Positions 54,130 through 64,000 of a stretch of DNA of 64,000 nucleotides are shown here, in pieces (positions within the stretch are counted from its first letter, which is position 1; each line of letters begins with the position of its first letter). The stretch comes from Narthecium ossifragum (Eukaryota; Streptophyta; Magnoliopsida; Dioscoreales; Nartheciaceae): the NCBI GenBank assembly GCA_963920575.1, contig OY986964.1:13195460-13259459 (forward strand), read 5' to 3'. The notes beneath the pieces are model-generated. The model worked only from the letters and a program-made list of their open reading frames with translations, was not told where the DNA came from and searched no databases. The position numbers and the translations under genes were made by a program.

Positions 54130-54147
54130 TCCCCGACAACGGCGCCA
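54130..54147 (-). promoter_or_regulatory. Primer-binding site of element B (tRNA-Asp)
   Basis: Minus strand TGGCGCCGTTGTCGGGGA, one base from a perfect tRNA-Asp match, 5 bp from the LTR. Confidence 0.9.
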
Positions 54148-54152
54148 AAAAT

Positions 54153-55497
54153 TGATCGCTTACAAACGCGTCATTAAAAACGTTGCAAACTCAATCAAGA
54201 ATAAAATTTATAAACCCTTATTCCGAATACTAAATTATGGGGTAGAATAGTGATGAAATACAGGATCGAACCACAGGGAAACTTTGATTACGAAGGAGAA
54301 ATCAGAATTAAATCTCGGAATTCTAACTCTAAATCGAAAAGTGTTGATTTGGGATTTTGGAAACTGATTAATTAAAACTAGTTAAGAAAGCGATGTAAAA
54401 AGATTGAAATCTATTAATGAGAGAAGACCTAGGGATTACTCAATCCACTTTAGTTTCACTTCCTGTATTCTCTAGTTATCCTCTTGGTTTCTTATCTAGA
54501 CATTATAGATTCACAGCTTCTTAAGCTTACATGAATCCCTAAAAGGAGAGTGTTTTCCAAAGGCATATTTTATCTTCGATAAGCATAGATTGTATTTAGA
54601 GTAACCTTAGCACAAGCTATCTTCACTAAGCATAAAATATCTCATCGGTTATTCACAAACCACATATAAACCATCTTATATATCTCTACCATCAATCACC
54701 GAAATCAAGTAGGACTGAAAATACGTCAAGGAACTCTGTTCCCTCAACTCGTTCATCATTAATACCAAATCTATAAGATCATGTCCAGAAAAAGAATACA
54801 AGATTCAACTAGAAAAATACAAGGAAGATCTACTAAAGCTTCATGAGATCCCTAAGTATAGAATTAGCTACTCATCTTTGTGATGAAAGCCTTAGATTCG
54901 ATGAAGAACGATTGGGATCCACGTTGTAGCTCCATCTTCTCCATAGAATCCTCCAAACCCTAGTTCTCTCTTTCCTCTCTATGGGGACCTGCAATTTTCG
55001 GCCAGCAAACACCTTCTTATAGGTGTATTCTCGGAATTAGGGTTTTTGGTTTAGTTGGACCTCCAATGCAACTCGGATTTCCTAGTTCAATTCTGACAGC
55101 CTCTTCCGGTCCCGACTGGGTTCAACCCGTCCGGAATTTGTAAATGTGGTCAACATGAAAGATGTAGATGATTAGGAAGTCTTCAGTCCTGTCCCGAAGA
55201 TTTGACATTATTTGGACTTATCTGAAATATTTGGCGAATATTCTCCTGAGCATCGACAAACCAGTCTTCCAGCATCTATTTATCTTCATATTCTTGAAAA
55301 CTGTTATTAATGTGTCCAGAATCTCGTAAAGTGTCCAACATGAAAATTGTTCATCTTGAAGTCTTCTATACGTCGTACAAATTTCAGGAATTTAGGATTT
55401 ATCTGGAGAATTTGGTGAATTCTTTTCAAACACAACCACTCTCGGGCTAACAAATGTAAATTAAGGGGTTTAAGTATGAATATTTAGTGACTCGTCA
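54153..55497 (-). repeat. 5' LTR of element B
   Basis: 1345 bp, TG...CA ends, collinear with the 3' LTR. A deletion of about 90 bp near 55430 shortens it, probably between short CAAA-type repeats. Confidence 0.92.
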
Positions 55498-56830
55498 GTT
55501 GGTGCAAAGGACGTGGCGGTGGCCAGATAGGAGACTGGCGTGGGGGACGATGATGGCGACAAGGAGGGCCGGGATGGGTGCGGAAGAGAGGAGGGAGAGG
55601 AGTGGAGGAGGAGGAGAGGGGAACGCATGGCCAGGCTAAATAGGGGAGGAGAAGGAATCTTAGGCGGAGTTGGAGTGGAGGTGGGAGAAGGAAAAGAGGA
55701 AGGAGGAGAAGAGGGGAAACTAGACTTTGAGTGGAAGAAGGAGAAGGGAGGAGAGTCTGGTTGGAAGGAGAGTAAGAAAAGTGGGAGGAAGGAGGAAGGG
55801 AGAGACGGACGGCGGCCGGGCTGGGGGCGTCAGACGACCGCCGCGAGTCGGGCGGGGCAGTTTGGGGGCGATGGGGTCGCGGCCGAGCGGCTCAGTGGGC
55901 TGGGCGACGCCTGGGTGAGCAAGCAAGCGGCCTTGGGCCACTGCCTCTCCGTGAGGAAGGTGGTGCGAGAGGCCAGGCTGCGCAGGAGCTGGGGAAGGAG
56001 AGAGGGACGGAGCAAGCGGAGGAAAGAAGGAAAATAGAGAGGGAGGGGGAGAGAGAGGCCGCGGAGTGGCTTGGGTGGTCTTGGCTGCTTGGAAGCGACG
56101 CATGGGCCGGCGACAGAGTTGTGGACGCGGGGCCAGGGCCGGCAGGGGAGAGAGAAAGAAAAGGCCAAATAAAAGGGGAAGAATAGATAGAGAGAGGAAA
56201 GATAAGGGGATGTGGCTTGGCTACGAGTGTTGTTGGTGGCGCCGGCTTGACGCCGGGAGGTCTGGAAGAGAGAGGGAGGAGCACGAGGGCTAGACCAAGG
56301 TGAAGAAAGAGGAAGCAGTACCTGGAAGAGGAGGGATCACTGGCGATCTTCACAGTCAGAGCTCGGGTCAAGAGCTCAGGGAAGAGGTTAACTTGGGAGC
56401 GAACTCCCTAAATCGATCCCTTCGTCGAAGGAACCAAGCTTGGTGGCAGAAGCTTTTGGGAGGTGTTAATTATTGCTTAATTGATTTAACTACAGGGTAT
56501 GAGGACCTTTATATAGGCTTCATACAAGAGACCTAATCCGAGTGGAACTCTGATTTAATGACTTCCTACTCAAGTAATAGCCTATTTTAGAAGGGAAAAA
56601 GAAAGAGTCATACTACAACTCAGATGACTAAACTAGGAAAGCAATTAAATAACAAAAAAAGCAAGTAGGAAACTAATTAGGTTAGGTTGGGAAGCCAAGG
56701 GAGGCAGGTGGGGCCGGCTTGGGCGGCTCCTTGATGGGCCGGCTCTGGTGGGTCCGCCATCTCATAGAGGGTTAGTTGGGTCCCATCTGGTGTGCTGAAT
56801 CCAAATTTTGAAGGGTCAAATTTTGGTGCA
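55498..56830 (-). mobile_element. LTR-like module D, second minus copy
   Basis: The minus strand shares CTATATAAAGG (about 56507-56519), ACCAAGCTTGGTTCC and GGGAGTTCG blocks with module D at 40786-44997. The inner part (55540-56300) is purine-rich and yields Arg/Gly- or Pro/Ser-rich frames with no domain. The end near 56830 (CAAAATTTGACCC) corresponds to the module start. Confidence 0.5.
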
Positions 56831-57684
56831 TATCCTCTGGCCTCCTCTTTCTCTCTCCTCCGCCGGCCCCAGCCCCACACTCACAGCTCCGCCGCCGGCC
56901 CCGGCTGTCACACCCCGACCCAGAAAACCCATCCAGGACGGGGCGTGAGGGTCCTAACACTATTCATCATCAGCCGACGCAGTACAAGCGGAAAGGATAA
57001 TCAATTTAATCAAAAGTAATCCAGAGGCTAAGCAGATTTGATCATGTAATAATATCAAGTCTTACAATGTCTGAGTTTCAAAATACATATTTATACCAAA
57101 TCCCAAAAGATCTCCAAAAAGGGTTACAACATGCATAATTATATATATCAAAAAGTACAACAGTTACATCCTCCAACAAAACCTCAGACGCCTCTGGATG
57201 TACCTGCGCCGCCAAAAGCTGAACCAGTCGGCTCCACCGAAGAGGAACTGCCGCCTGCACCTGCAAACGCAGCCCGGGTAGGAATGAGCAAAAAGCCCAG
57301 TAGGGTTCTACTCTACGGCACACTGAAGGGAGCAAAACAACAACAGTGTTGTCCCCAAGCCTAAGTCTAAAGGATGCCACGGGTCCCATAACCCACCGAT
57401 GTCCCAAGGGTTCCTGTCATGAAACCTCTCTCCTGAACATGTTACCAGGAGGACCACGGAAACAGTAACATGCAGGCTCTAGCCCTTACCCAGCAGGGAT
57501 ACCACTGCCTGGGGACCACGTCGGGAACTCCTCGGTTGCATCCCTAGCACTTGGCCTTGGAGGACAACACGTCCTCTAAACCTCAAACAAAGATTCAAGC
57601 CGACTATCGCAATCCTCAATCATCAGAGATTCAGATCGACAATCACACCCTAATCCTGACTACCCAACCACGGTCCTAAAGCTA

Positions 57685-57712
57685 GATCCGAGCTACCCGA
57701 GAGCCTCGGATC
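57685..57712. promoter_or_regulatory. Conserved LTR stem-loop GATCCGAG/CTCGGATC
   Basis: An 8-bp perfect stem with a 12-base loop lies in a block of about 90 bp (TACCCA...CGGTCCTA... CCGAGCTACCCGAG) that is the best conserved part among all chromovirus-type LTRs here (also near 23071, 34856 and 40046). Confidence 0.6.
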
Positions 57713-58157
57713 GGCGACCCAAGACATCGCCCGCCTAACCTCAAATGCCTCTAATGCATACAATGCATGAGCTTAAGCAAACATCTACCCTAGATGTCTC
57801 TATATGTCACATCAGCAGTTATAAGTTCCACAGATATACAATAGCCCTCGGCACTTGCCGGCAAGAGGCTAAGGTTCCACAGTTCCTCATTAGCTAGCAC
57901 TCATAGCTAGCTAATGGTTAAGCAAACAACTAAGCATTTAATTTCTACCAAACATGTATTTTCCATCAAAACTTGAATTAAATGCAAGCATAACCATAAG
58001 TTTGCAAAAAAAGGAGGAAACTCGGATCAAACATCAAACCCGATGAAAGTCCTTTGAAAACATAATGAAATCCACTTACAAGCTTCCCTATATGTTTAAT
58101 ATTCAATCAAGATTGAAGGCCATTTAAGGAAAACCAGAAAACACTGTTCAAAAGGCC

Positions 58158-58560
58158 ACGGACGATGCCACGGTCGATCCGTGCATCGACCGTGGGGCCA
58201 CGGACGATGCCACGGTCGATCCGTGGATCGACCGTGAGGCCCACACGAAGAAAACCAAGGGCGACGGTCGATCCAACCATCGACCCTGAACAGCCCAAAA
58301 CCAACCAGAGCCTGACGGTCGATGCTACGGTCGATCCGACGGTCGACCGTCAGGTAAATGGCGAAAAAGCTAAGGTCCCACGGTCGATCGATCCATCGAC
58401 CCTGGGAACCCAAAATCTCAACAGAGCCCGACGGTCGATGCGACGGTCGATCCGACGGTCGACCGTCAGGCCCAAAGCAAACATACTAAAGCTGGACGGT
58501 CGATACATCGATCGACCGTCGAGCCTGACGGTCGATGCACCGATCGACCGTCGAGCTCAA
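58158..58560. repeat. Palindrome array CACGGTCGATCC...GGATCGACCGTG in the LTR
   Basis: About nine interrupted palindromes are spaced by roughly 40-60 bp. The best (58211-58236) has two 12-bp arms around a 2-base centre. Spacers repeat words such as CAGAGCC and GCCTGACGG. Confidence 0.92.
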
Positions 58561-59486
58561 AACGCAGTATTCCGGAAATCCATTTTCTAAGATTTGAAGG
58601 ATCAAAACATGTTAGAATACAATCAAACTTTGCAAGCAAGTGTATTTTGAAGTGAGGGATCTAATGATGCAAAGAAATCCATATTTGGACGGTTAAATCC
58701 CATTTTAGGTCGGAAAACCAAAAAGACGACAAAACGGCGGCGTTTCGGAAACCAGCCGTTAGAATACGAAATCTTGGCATACGAACACTCCAAACCATAC
58801 ACATTGCATACACAACGGATTTCACAACACCCTAGCTTAGCATTCCACAGCAAACCACACATGCACCCTAACCTAGTAGAACCCGATCCAAGGATCGAGG
58901 TAGAAACACCTACCTCAACAGCAAAGAAGCTCTCCACGCGTCCAGCCAACCTTGCCACGAGGATCCTCTACTCAAGCTCAGTCCTCCAAGCTTTAGCCCA
59001 GCCGGAGGAGAAGGGGAGAAGGGAGAGGAAGAGGGGCCGTCGGTGGGGAAGAGAAGGAAGAACCAGCCAAGGAAGAGAAGAAGGGAAGGAGAGAAGAGAG
59101 GGGAGCGGGTAGGGGGTTGGAGCCAACTGCTCCAACCACCCTCCACTCACCAGGCCCTCTAATGGGCCGGATCCTCCAACGGGTCGAAAGCCCGCTCACG
59201 AGCCCGATAGCGAGCTCTAGCGCGCCCGACCTGGGATCTTCCGATCCCGGACCCACCTAACCATTCTAAACAATCACATACATCAAACCAAGGCCGTGGG
59301 TGCAACACGGGTGTGAAACCGACCACCAGGGGGCATATTTACCAAAATGCCCCTGGGGTCCAAACCGCCACACGATCGCTCGATCGTGCCCGACGCGGAA
59401 CCAAATTGACAGGGAACCGGCTCTCGACCCACGCTGGTCGAGTCAGGTCTGAGGGACGGGCCCTTACAACCTAAACACCTTAAAAA

Positions 59487-59505
59487 GAATTTCGTCCCGA
59501 AATTC
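59487..59505 (-). promoter_or_regulatory. Pre-PPT hairpin of the chromovirus
   Basis: RNA sense GAATTTCG-GGA-CGAAATTC, a perfect 8-bp stem on a GGA loop, beginning over the pol stop codon and followed by the purine-rich stretch before the LTR. This motif is a known feature of Tekay/Del-type elements. Confidence 0.8.
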
Positions 59506-62500
59506 AAGGTGGAAGCCGGGGGAAAAGAGAAACAACTAAGCCTACCTGCACAAACAAGGCTACAGCTAGGGGTGCCAACACCCGCAACAAGGGACTACCT
59601 GAAGAGGTGAACAGTCGGGGAAACTCCCGACGCATGCGATCCTCTCGCTCCCAAGTCAGACTCTCTGTACTGCCGTGTCTCCACCTGACCATGACCAACG
59701 GTAAAGATCTGCCTCTGAGCACCTGATCACGTCTGTCTAAGATCTGCACTGGCTGCTCTATGTAGGTGGCGTCCTCCTCTACCTCAATGTCGTCGTGTCT
59801 GATCACGTGAGAAGGATCTGGAATGTACTTTCGCAGCATAGACACGTGGAAGGTGGGATGAACTGCTGACATGTGCGGAGGTAGTGCCAACTGGTAGGCG
59901 ACCGCTCCAACGCGTCCGATGATCTCAAAAGGACCCATGAACCTCGGTGCTAGCTTGCCCCTGCTACCAAACCTGATCGACCCACTACGCGGGGACACCT
60001 TCAGTAGCACTCTGTCGCCAACTGCGAACTCCAGAGGTCGTCGCCTGCGGTCTGCGTAGCTCTTCTGCCTGCTCTGTGCTGTCAGAAGCCTCTGCTTGAT
60101 CTGAGCCAACCTCTCTGACGACTGTCTGATGATGTCTGGACCGGTAATAGACGCCTCCCCAACCTCTGTCCAACACACCGGTGAGCGACACGGTCTGCCG
60201 TACAACACCTCAAAGGGTGCAAAACCCAAACTGGCCTGGAAACTGTTGTTGTAGGCAAACTCCACCAAAGTCACGTGCTGCTCCCAAGTACCTCCAGCGT
60301 CTAGCACACATGCTCTGAGCATGTCCTCCAAGATCTGGATAGTCCGCTCTGACTGCCCGTCTGCCTGAGGATGGAAAGCTGTGCTGAACGTCAGTGCTGT
60401 CCCCAAGGAATCCTGGAAGCTGCTCCAGAACCTGCCAGTGAATCTGGGATCTCTGTCTGACACTATAGACACTGGAATGCCGTGCAGTCGTACCACCTCG
60501 TCAATGTACCTCTGGCTCAGTCTGGCAACTGGATCCGTCGTCGTCATGGGAAGGAAATGAGCCGATTTGGTCAGTCGATCGACAATGACCCAAATCGCAT
60601 CATTTCCCCTCGGAGTCCTGGGTAGCCCGGTGACGAAGTCCATAGCTATATGTTCCCACTTCCACTCTGGCACTGGAAGTGGCTGCAGCAAACCTGGGGT
60701 CCGTCTGTGCTCTGCCTTCACCTTCTGACAGGTGAGGCATCTGGAAACAAACTCAGCTACTGACCTCTTCATCCCGCACCACCAGAACTATCGGCGTAGG
60801 TCGTGGTACATCTTGGTGCTCCCGGGGTGAACGGCGAAACAGGAGTGGTGGAACTCGTGGAGGATCTCCTCTCGCAACGCCGGGTCTGCTGGAACTGCAA
60901 CTCTGCCTCTGAAGAGTAGACCACCGTCTGCCGACACTGTCCAGCCCTCAACCGCGTGCTCGGTGCCGACCGCAGCACGGGTCTCCACGAGCTCTGGGTC
61001 TCCAGTCTGTGCCTCGATCACTCTGGCCAAAAGAACTGGAATGCTGCGAACAGCATACAGGAAACCACCTGTCGCCCGGTCCTCAAAGTCAAGCCCAAAC
61101 TGACTGACTGTCTCCAGCATCTGCCACTGCCGAGCTGACACTGCTGCCAAGGTCACTCTGCTGTCCCTGGTCTGCCTGCTGAGAGCGTCTGCTACGACGT
61201 TTGCCTTACCAGGGTGGTAATGCAACTCGAAGTCGTAGTCCTCTAGAAGCTCCATCCATCGCCGCTGCCTGAGGTTGAGGTCACGCTGGGTAAACACGTG
61301 CCTCAAACTCTTATGATCAGAGTACACCGAGAACCGCTCACCGTAGAGATAGTGCCGCCACGTCTTCAGGGCGAAGACAACCGCCGCAAGCTCGAGATCG
61401 TGGATCGGATAGTTCTTCTCATGGGCCTTCAGCTGCCTGGAACCATAGGCCACCACATGGCCCTCCTGCATAAGCACACAGCCTAGGCCCTCCCCACTGG
61501 CGTCACAGTAGACACTGTAGCCGACGCCTCGCTCTGGAACTATGAGGATCGGTGCACTCGTCAGTCTGGTCCTCAACTGGGCGAACGCCTGCTCACAAGC
61601 CTCGCCCCAAACAAATGGGACCGCCTTCTGTGTCAATCTGGTCAGCGGCCCTGCAACCCTGGAGAAGTCCCGCACGAACCTCCGGTAATAGCCCGCCAAG
61701 CCGAGGAAGCTGCGGACCTCGAACACTGTCGCCGGTCTCTGCCACTGTAGCACTGCCTCGATCTTGGCTGGATCAACTAAAATACCTGCCGCTGACACCA
61801 CGTGCCCCAGAAACTGCACCTCAGGAAGCCAGAACTCACACTTGGAGGCCTTGGCATACAGCCTATGCCCCCTCAGCAACTGTAACACTGTCCTCAGATG
61901 CTGCTCGTGCTCCTCCGCGGTACGTGAGTAGACTAGGATGTCGTCGACGAAGATCACCACAAACTGATCCAAGTACGGTCGGAAGACCCTCTGCATCAGA
62001 TCCATGAACGCTGCTGGTGCGTTCGTCAGGCCGAACGGCATCACCGTGAACTCGTACAACCCGTACCTCGTACGGAAAGCTGTCTTCGGGATGTCGCAAT
62101 CCCGAATCCTCAACTGGTGATAGCCGGTACGGAGATCGATCTTCGAAAAGACCGAAGAGCCTCGGAGCTGGTCGAACAAGTCATCGATCCTCGGCATCGG
62201 ATACTTGTTCTTCACTGTCACCCGGTTCAGCTTCCTGTAATCAATGCAAAGACGAAGCATACCGTCCTTCTTCTTTGCGAACAAGACAGGAGCTGCCCAA
62301 GGTGACGTGCTGGGACGGATGAAACCTCTGCTGAGCAACCCGTCCAGCTGGACCCTCAGCTCCCTCTGCTCTGCCGGTGCCATCCTGAAAGCTGACAAAG
62401 AGATCGGCCCGGTACCCGGTACAAGATCTATCTGGAAGTCTACTGCCCTGGAAGGAGGAAGACCTGGTAGCTCGTCTGGGAAGACGTCAGCAAACTCACA

Positions 62501-64000
62501 AACCACTGCAGGCAAACTGCTCTCTCGACTGCCCTCTGCAGCAAACAAGGAAAGGAGCGCCAGTAGGACTGACAGCTGGCCCTCGCGCCTGGGAAGACAA
62601 GCACACATGAGGGAATCGGCCGACTGGCGATCCCCAAGCAGAACAAAACGAGCGCCGTCAGGTGTCCAAGCAGTCACCCTGCGACGGCCACAGTCGATGA
62701 CGGCTCGGTACGATGTCAGCCAATCCATACCGAGAATCACGGCGAACCCGACCATGTCTAACACCCGAAGGTCTAGAAAGACACGGACGCCCCCAACCTC
62801 CAACTCGCAAGAACGGCAGATCAGCTCAACACGAGCCCCTCCGCCGACGGGTGTGTCTAAGTGCAGTGGTACCCCAAGTTGCTCAGTCTCTAGCCCTAGC
62901 GATGTCACACACTCGCTAGCTACAAAGGAATGAGACGCCCCAGAATCTATCAGAACATCCACAAATGAACTGAAAAGCTGGAAGGTACCTCTGAGAACAG
63001 GAGGGTCAACTGGAGCTGGTGGAAGTGCTAGAGTCTGCTGGGGTGGCTGGTACTGGTAAGGCTGAAAAGGTGGCTGAACAAAGTCTGGGTACTCGCGGTC
63101 TGGAAGTGCGTACACTCCCCCTCTGGGTCCGCCTCGACCTCCACCGCGACCTCTGCCTCTCCCGGCGCCTGATGCTCGCCAACCTCCGCCTGCTCTGCCA
63201 CGCACTGCCTGTGCCCTCAACGTCGGACAGTAATGACGAATGTGCCCCGTCTGCTGGCACTCAAAGCACACAGGAGGACCAAGCGCTAGCTGCTGGCTCT
63301 GGCCTCCTCCGGACGTCTGCCCCTGAGGCCCAGCCGGAAGAAGTGGCTGGCCTCCCTGCCTGGGCTGCTGTTGGTGCTGGGGTGGGTAACACTGGTACGG
63401 CTGCGGGCGTTGCTGGTACCTCTGTTTCCTCCACGAACCCCCTCTGCCCTGAGCTGCTCTGGCAAGAGGGTCCGCTGAAACTGCTCCGGCAAATCTGGCA
63501 AGTCTCGTGAACCTAGCAGCGTACTGAACAACCGACTGAGTACCCTGAGAGAGGGCCTGGTACTCACGAACAAGGGCCGAGCGCGCACTGCGGGGAAAGT
63601 ACGCGCCGAGAAATGAAGAACGGAACACGGCCCACGATGGGTCACTCCCGTCCCTGGCGGCCTGGAAAGAGCGCCACCAGTCCAAAGCGTCCCCGTCGAG
63701 CTGGAACGCGGCAAGTCTGACCCTCACTCGGTCATCCTGGACGAAAAGAGTGTCAAGGACGCGACTGACTCCCTCCAGCCAGTCGTCCGCCACCGCTGGG
63801 TCGCCTCCAGTACCGCTGAACCTAGGGGGGTTCAGCCTCTGGAAGTCGACCACCGCTGTCGCAACAGCACGCTGGTCGAGTGGAGGAGAGACCTCCTCGG
63901 CGATGAACGAAGTATCCTCCTCCACTACGACCTCAACTCTCGGCTCTGCCTCTCGTACAGGCACATGGGGCACGGCTGCACTGGACCCTAAGGCCCGTCG
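59504..64000 (-). pseudogene. Ty3 chromovirus (Tekay/Del-like) gag-pol with one in-frame stop
   Basis: The minus-strand frame is open from the window edge. In order from 64000: Gag capsid domain ([12 protein letters not shown]...[13 protein letters not shown]), zinc knuckle [14 protein letters not shown], protease DSGASH, reverse transcriptase ([28 protein letters not shown]), RNase H ([28 protein letters not shown]) and the integrase zinc-binding start. A single TAG at about 60786-60788 interrupts after MYHDLRR. The frame then continues through the CLTCQK pair, the integrase core (MDFVTGLP, VSDRDPRF, HPQADGQSERTIQ: D, D, E all present) and a chromodomain-like end (PVQILDRRDQVLRGRSLPLV...TWEREDRMR) that in this lineage targets heterochromatin. 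Gag seems to lack about 100 residues between LARFAG and the QGRGGSW region. With one nonsense change and otherwise intact motifs, it is a recently active copy. The Gag start lies outside the window. Confidence 0.95.

Larger units (their letters stand above)
46533..55497 (-). mobile_element. Element B: Athila-like LTR retrotransposon with gag-protease only
   Basis: Order on the minus strand: 5' LTR (55497-54153), tRNA-Asp primer site, leader with palindromes, gag and protease, GC-rich block, GGGA-loop hairpin, pre-PPT hairpin, polypurine tract, 3' LTR (47953-46533, its last about 20 bp lost). No reverse transcriptase, RNase H or integrase is present, and there is no gap where they seem to have been deleted recently. 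It is non-autonomous and older than element C, with several stops in gag. Confidence 0.9.
56906..59468 (-). mobile_element. 3' LTR of the chromovirus at the right edge
   Basis: Runs from TGTAAGGGCCC (59468, minus) to ...GGTCGGGGTGTGACA (56906). It lies 35 bp beyond the pol stop codon. Four related LTRs or fragments occur in the window. Its 5' partner would be beyond 64000. Confidence 0.85.

Noticed and set aside
44993..55497. Treating the plus solo LTR and element B LTRs as one large inverted structure
   Set aside because: The solo LTR has its own likely 5-bp flank duplication, and element B has its own LTR pair in the opposite orientation.
55540..56371. Arg/Gly-rich plus frame and Pro/Ser-rich minus frames
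   Set aside because: The purine-rich low-complexity part of an LTR-like module opens several frames at once; nothing supports a protein.
61552..62933. Long plus-strand frames opposite the chromovirus pol
   Set aside because: They are antisense shadows of a clear reverse transcriptase and protease reading frame.
1..64000. Endogenous pararetrovirus or other viral insertion
   Set aside because: All pol-like sequence shows Ty3 retrotransposon gene order (integrase after RNase H) with LTRs; no movement-protein or coat-type region was seen.

Overview
This is nuclear DNA of a flowering plant, most likely a non-grass monocot. The evidence is the plant transposon families (PIF/Harbinger, CACTA, hAT, Ty3 chromovirus, Athila-like elements primed by tRNA-Asp), an organelle-type PPR gene and a GC-rich 5' end on that gene. 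Genus or species cannot be read from the sequence. Nearly the whole window is nested transposable elements. The only convincing single-copy host gene is an intact intronless PPR gene (28967-30832, minus) that resembles the chloroplast RNA-editing factor CRR4. No rRNA, tRNA gene or CRISPR array was seen.

Layout. 1-4970: decayed Ty3 pol remnant, AT-rich repeats, then a plus-strand LTR with a TATA box and tRNA-Asp primer site followed by a broken gag-like ORF. 4970-12528: minus-strand Athila-like element A (gag) whose LTR is split by a complete PIF/Harbinger transposon with an intact three-exon transposase and an intact two-exon Myb-like protein. 12529-15311: palindrome array, 94-bp tandem repeats and a frameshifted NAM/Myb-like Harbinger ORF1 homologue. 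15594-22354: young complete non-autonomous LTR element C (1412-bp LTRs, CTGGG target duplication) lying inside a chromovirus-type LTR (to 24401). 24402-28700: GC-rich low-complexity DNA and a long-TIR transposon that carries a captured arabinogalactan-peptide gene and has itself been hit by a hAT element. 28967-30832: the PPR gene. 31297-34062: MITEs and a long-inverted-repeat element. 34087-46393: LTR fragments, a LINE-type ORF1 remnant, two solo LTRs with target duplications and a CACTA element (CCC duplication). 46533-55497: minus-strand Athila-like element B, with gag-protease but no reverse transcriptase. 55498-64000: another LTR-like module and a minus-strand Ty3 chromovirus (3' LTR plus gag-pol with one stop codon) that runs off the right edge.

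The most unusual signals are non-coding. (1) At least seven arrays of interrupted palindromes built on GATCGATC or CGGTCGATC lie in LTRs or leaders of different retroelement families; paired sites are often 20-23 bp apart. (2) Small perfect hairpins with purine GGA-type loops recur next to polypurine tracts in otherwise unrelated elements. One of them has covarying stems and a GNRA-type loop (GGGA) in elements B and C. (3) Element C looks recently mobile although its protein keeps only a Tyr-rich N-terminus and a coiled-coil part of gag, and element B has acidic tandem repeats where reverse transcriptase would be expected. Elements B and C must use proteins supplied by relatives elsewhere in the genome.
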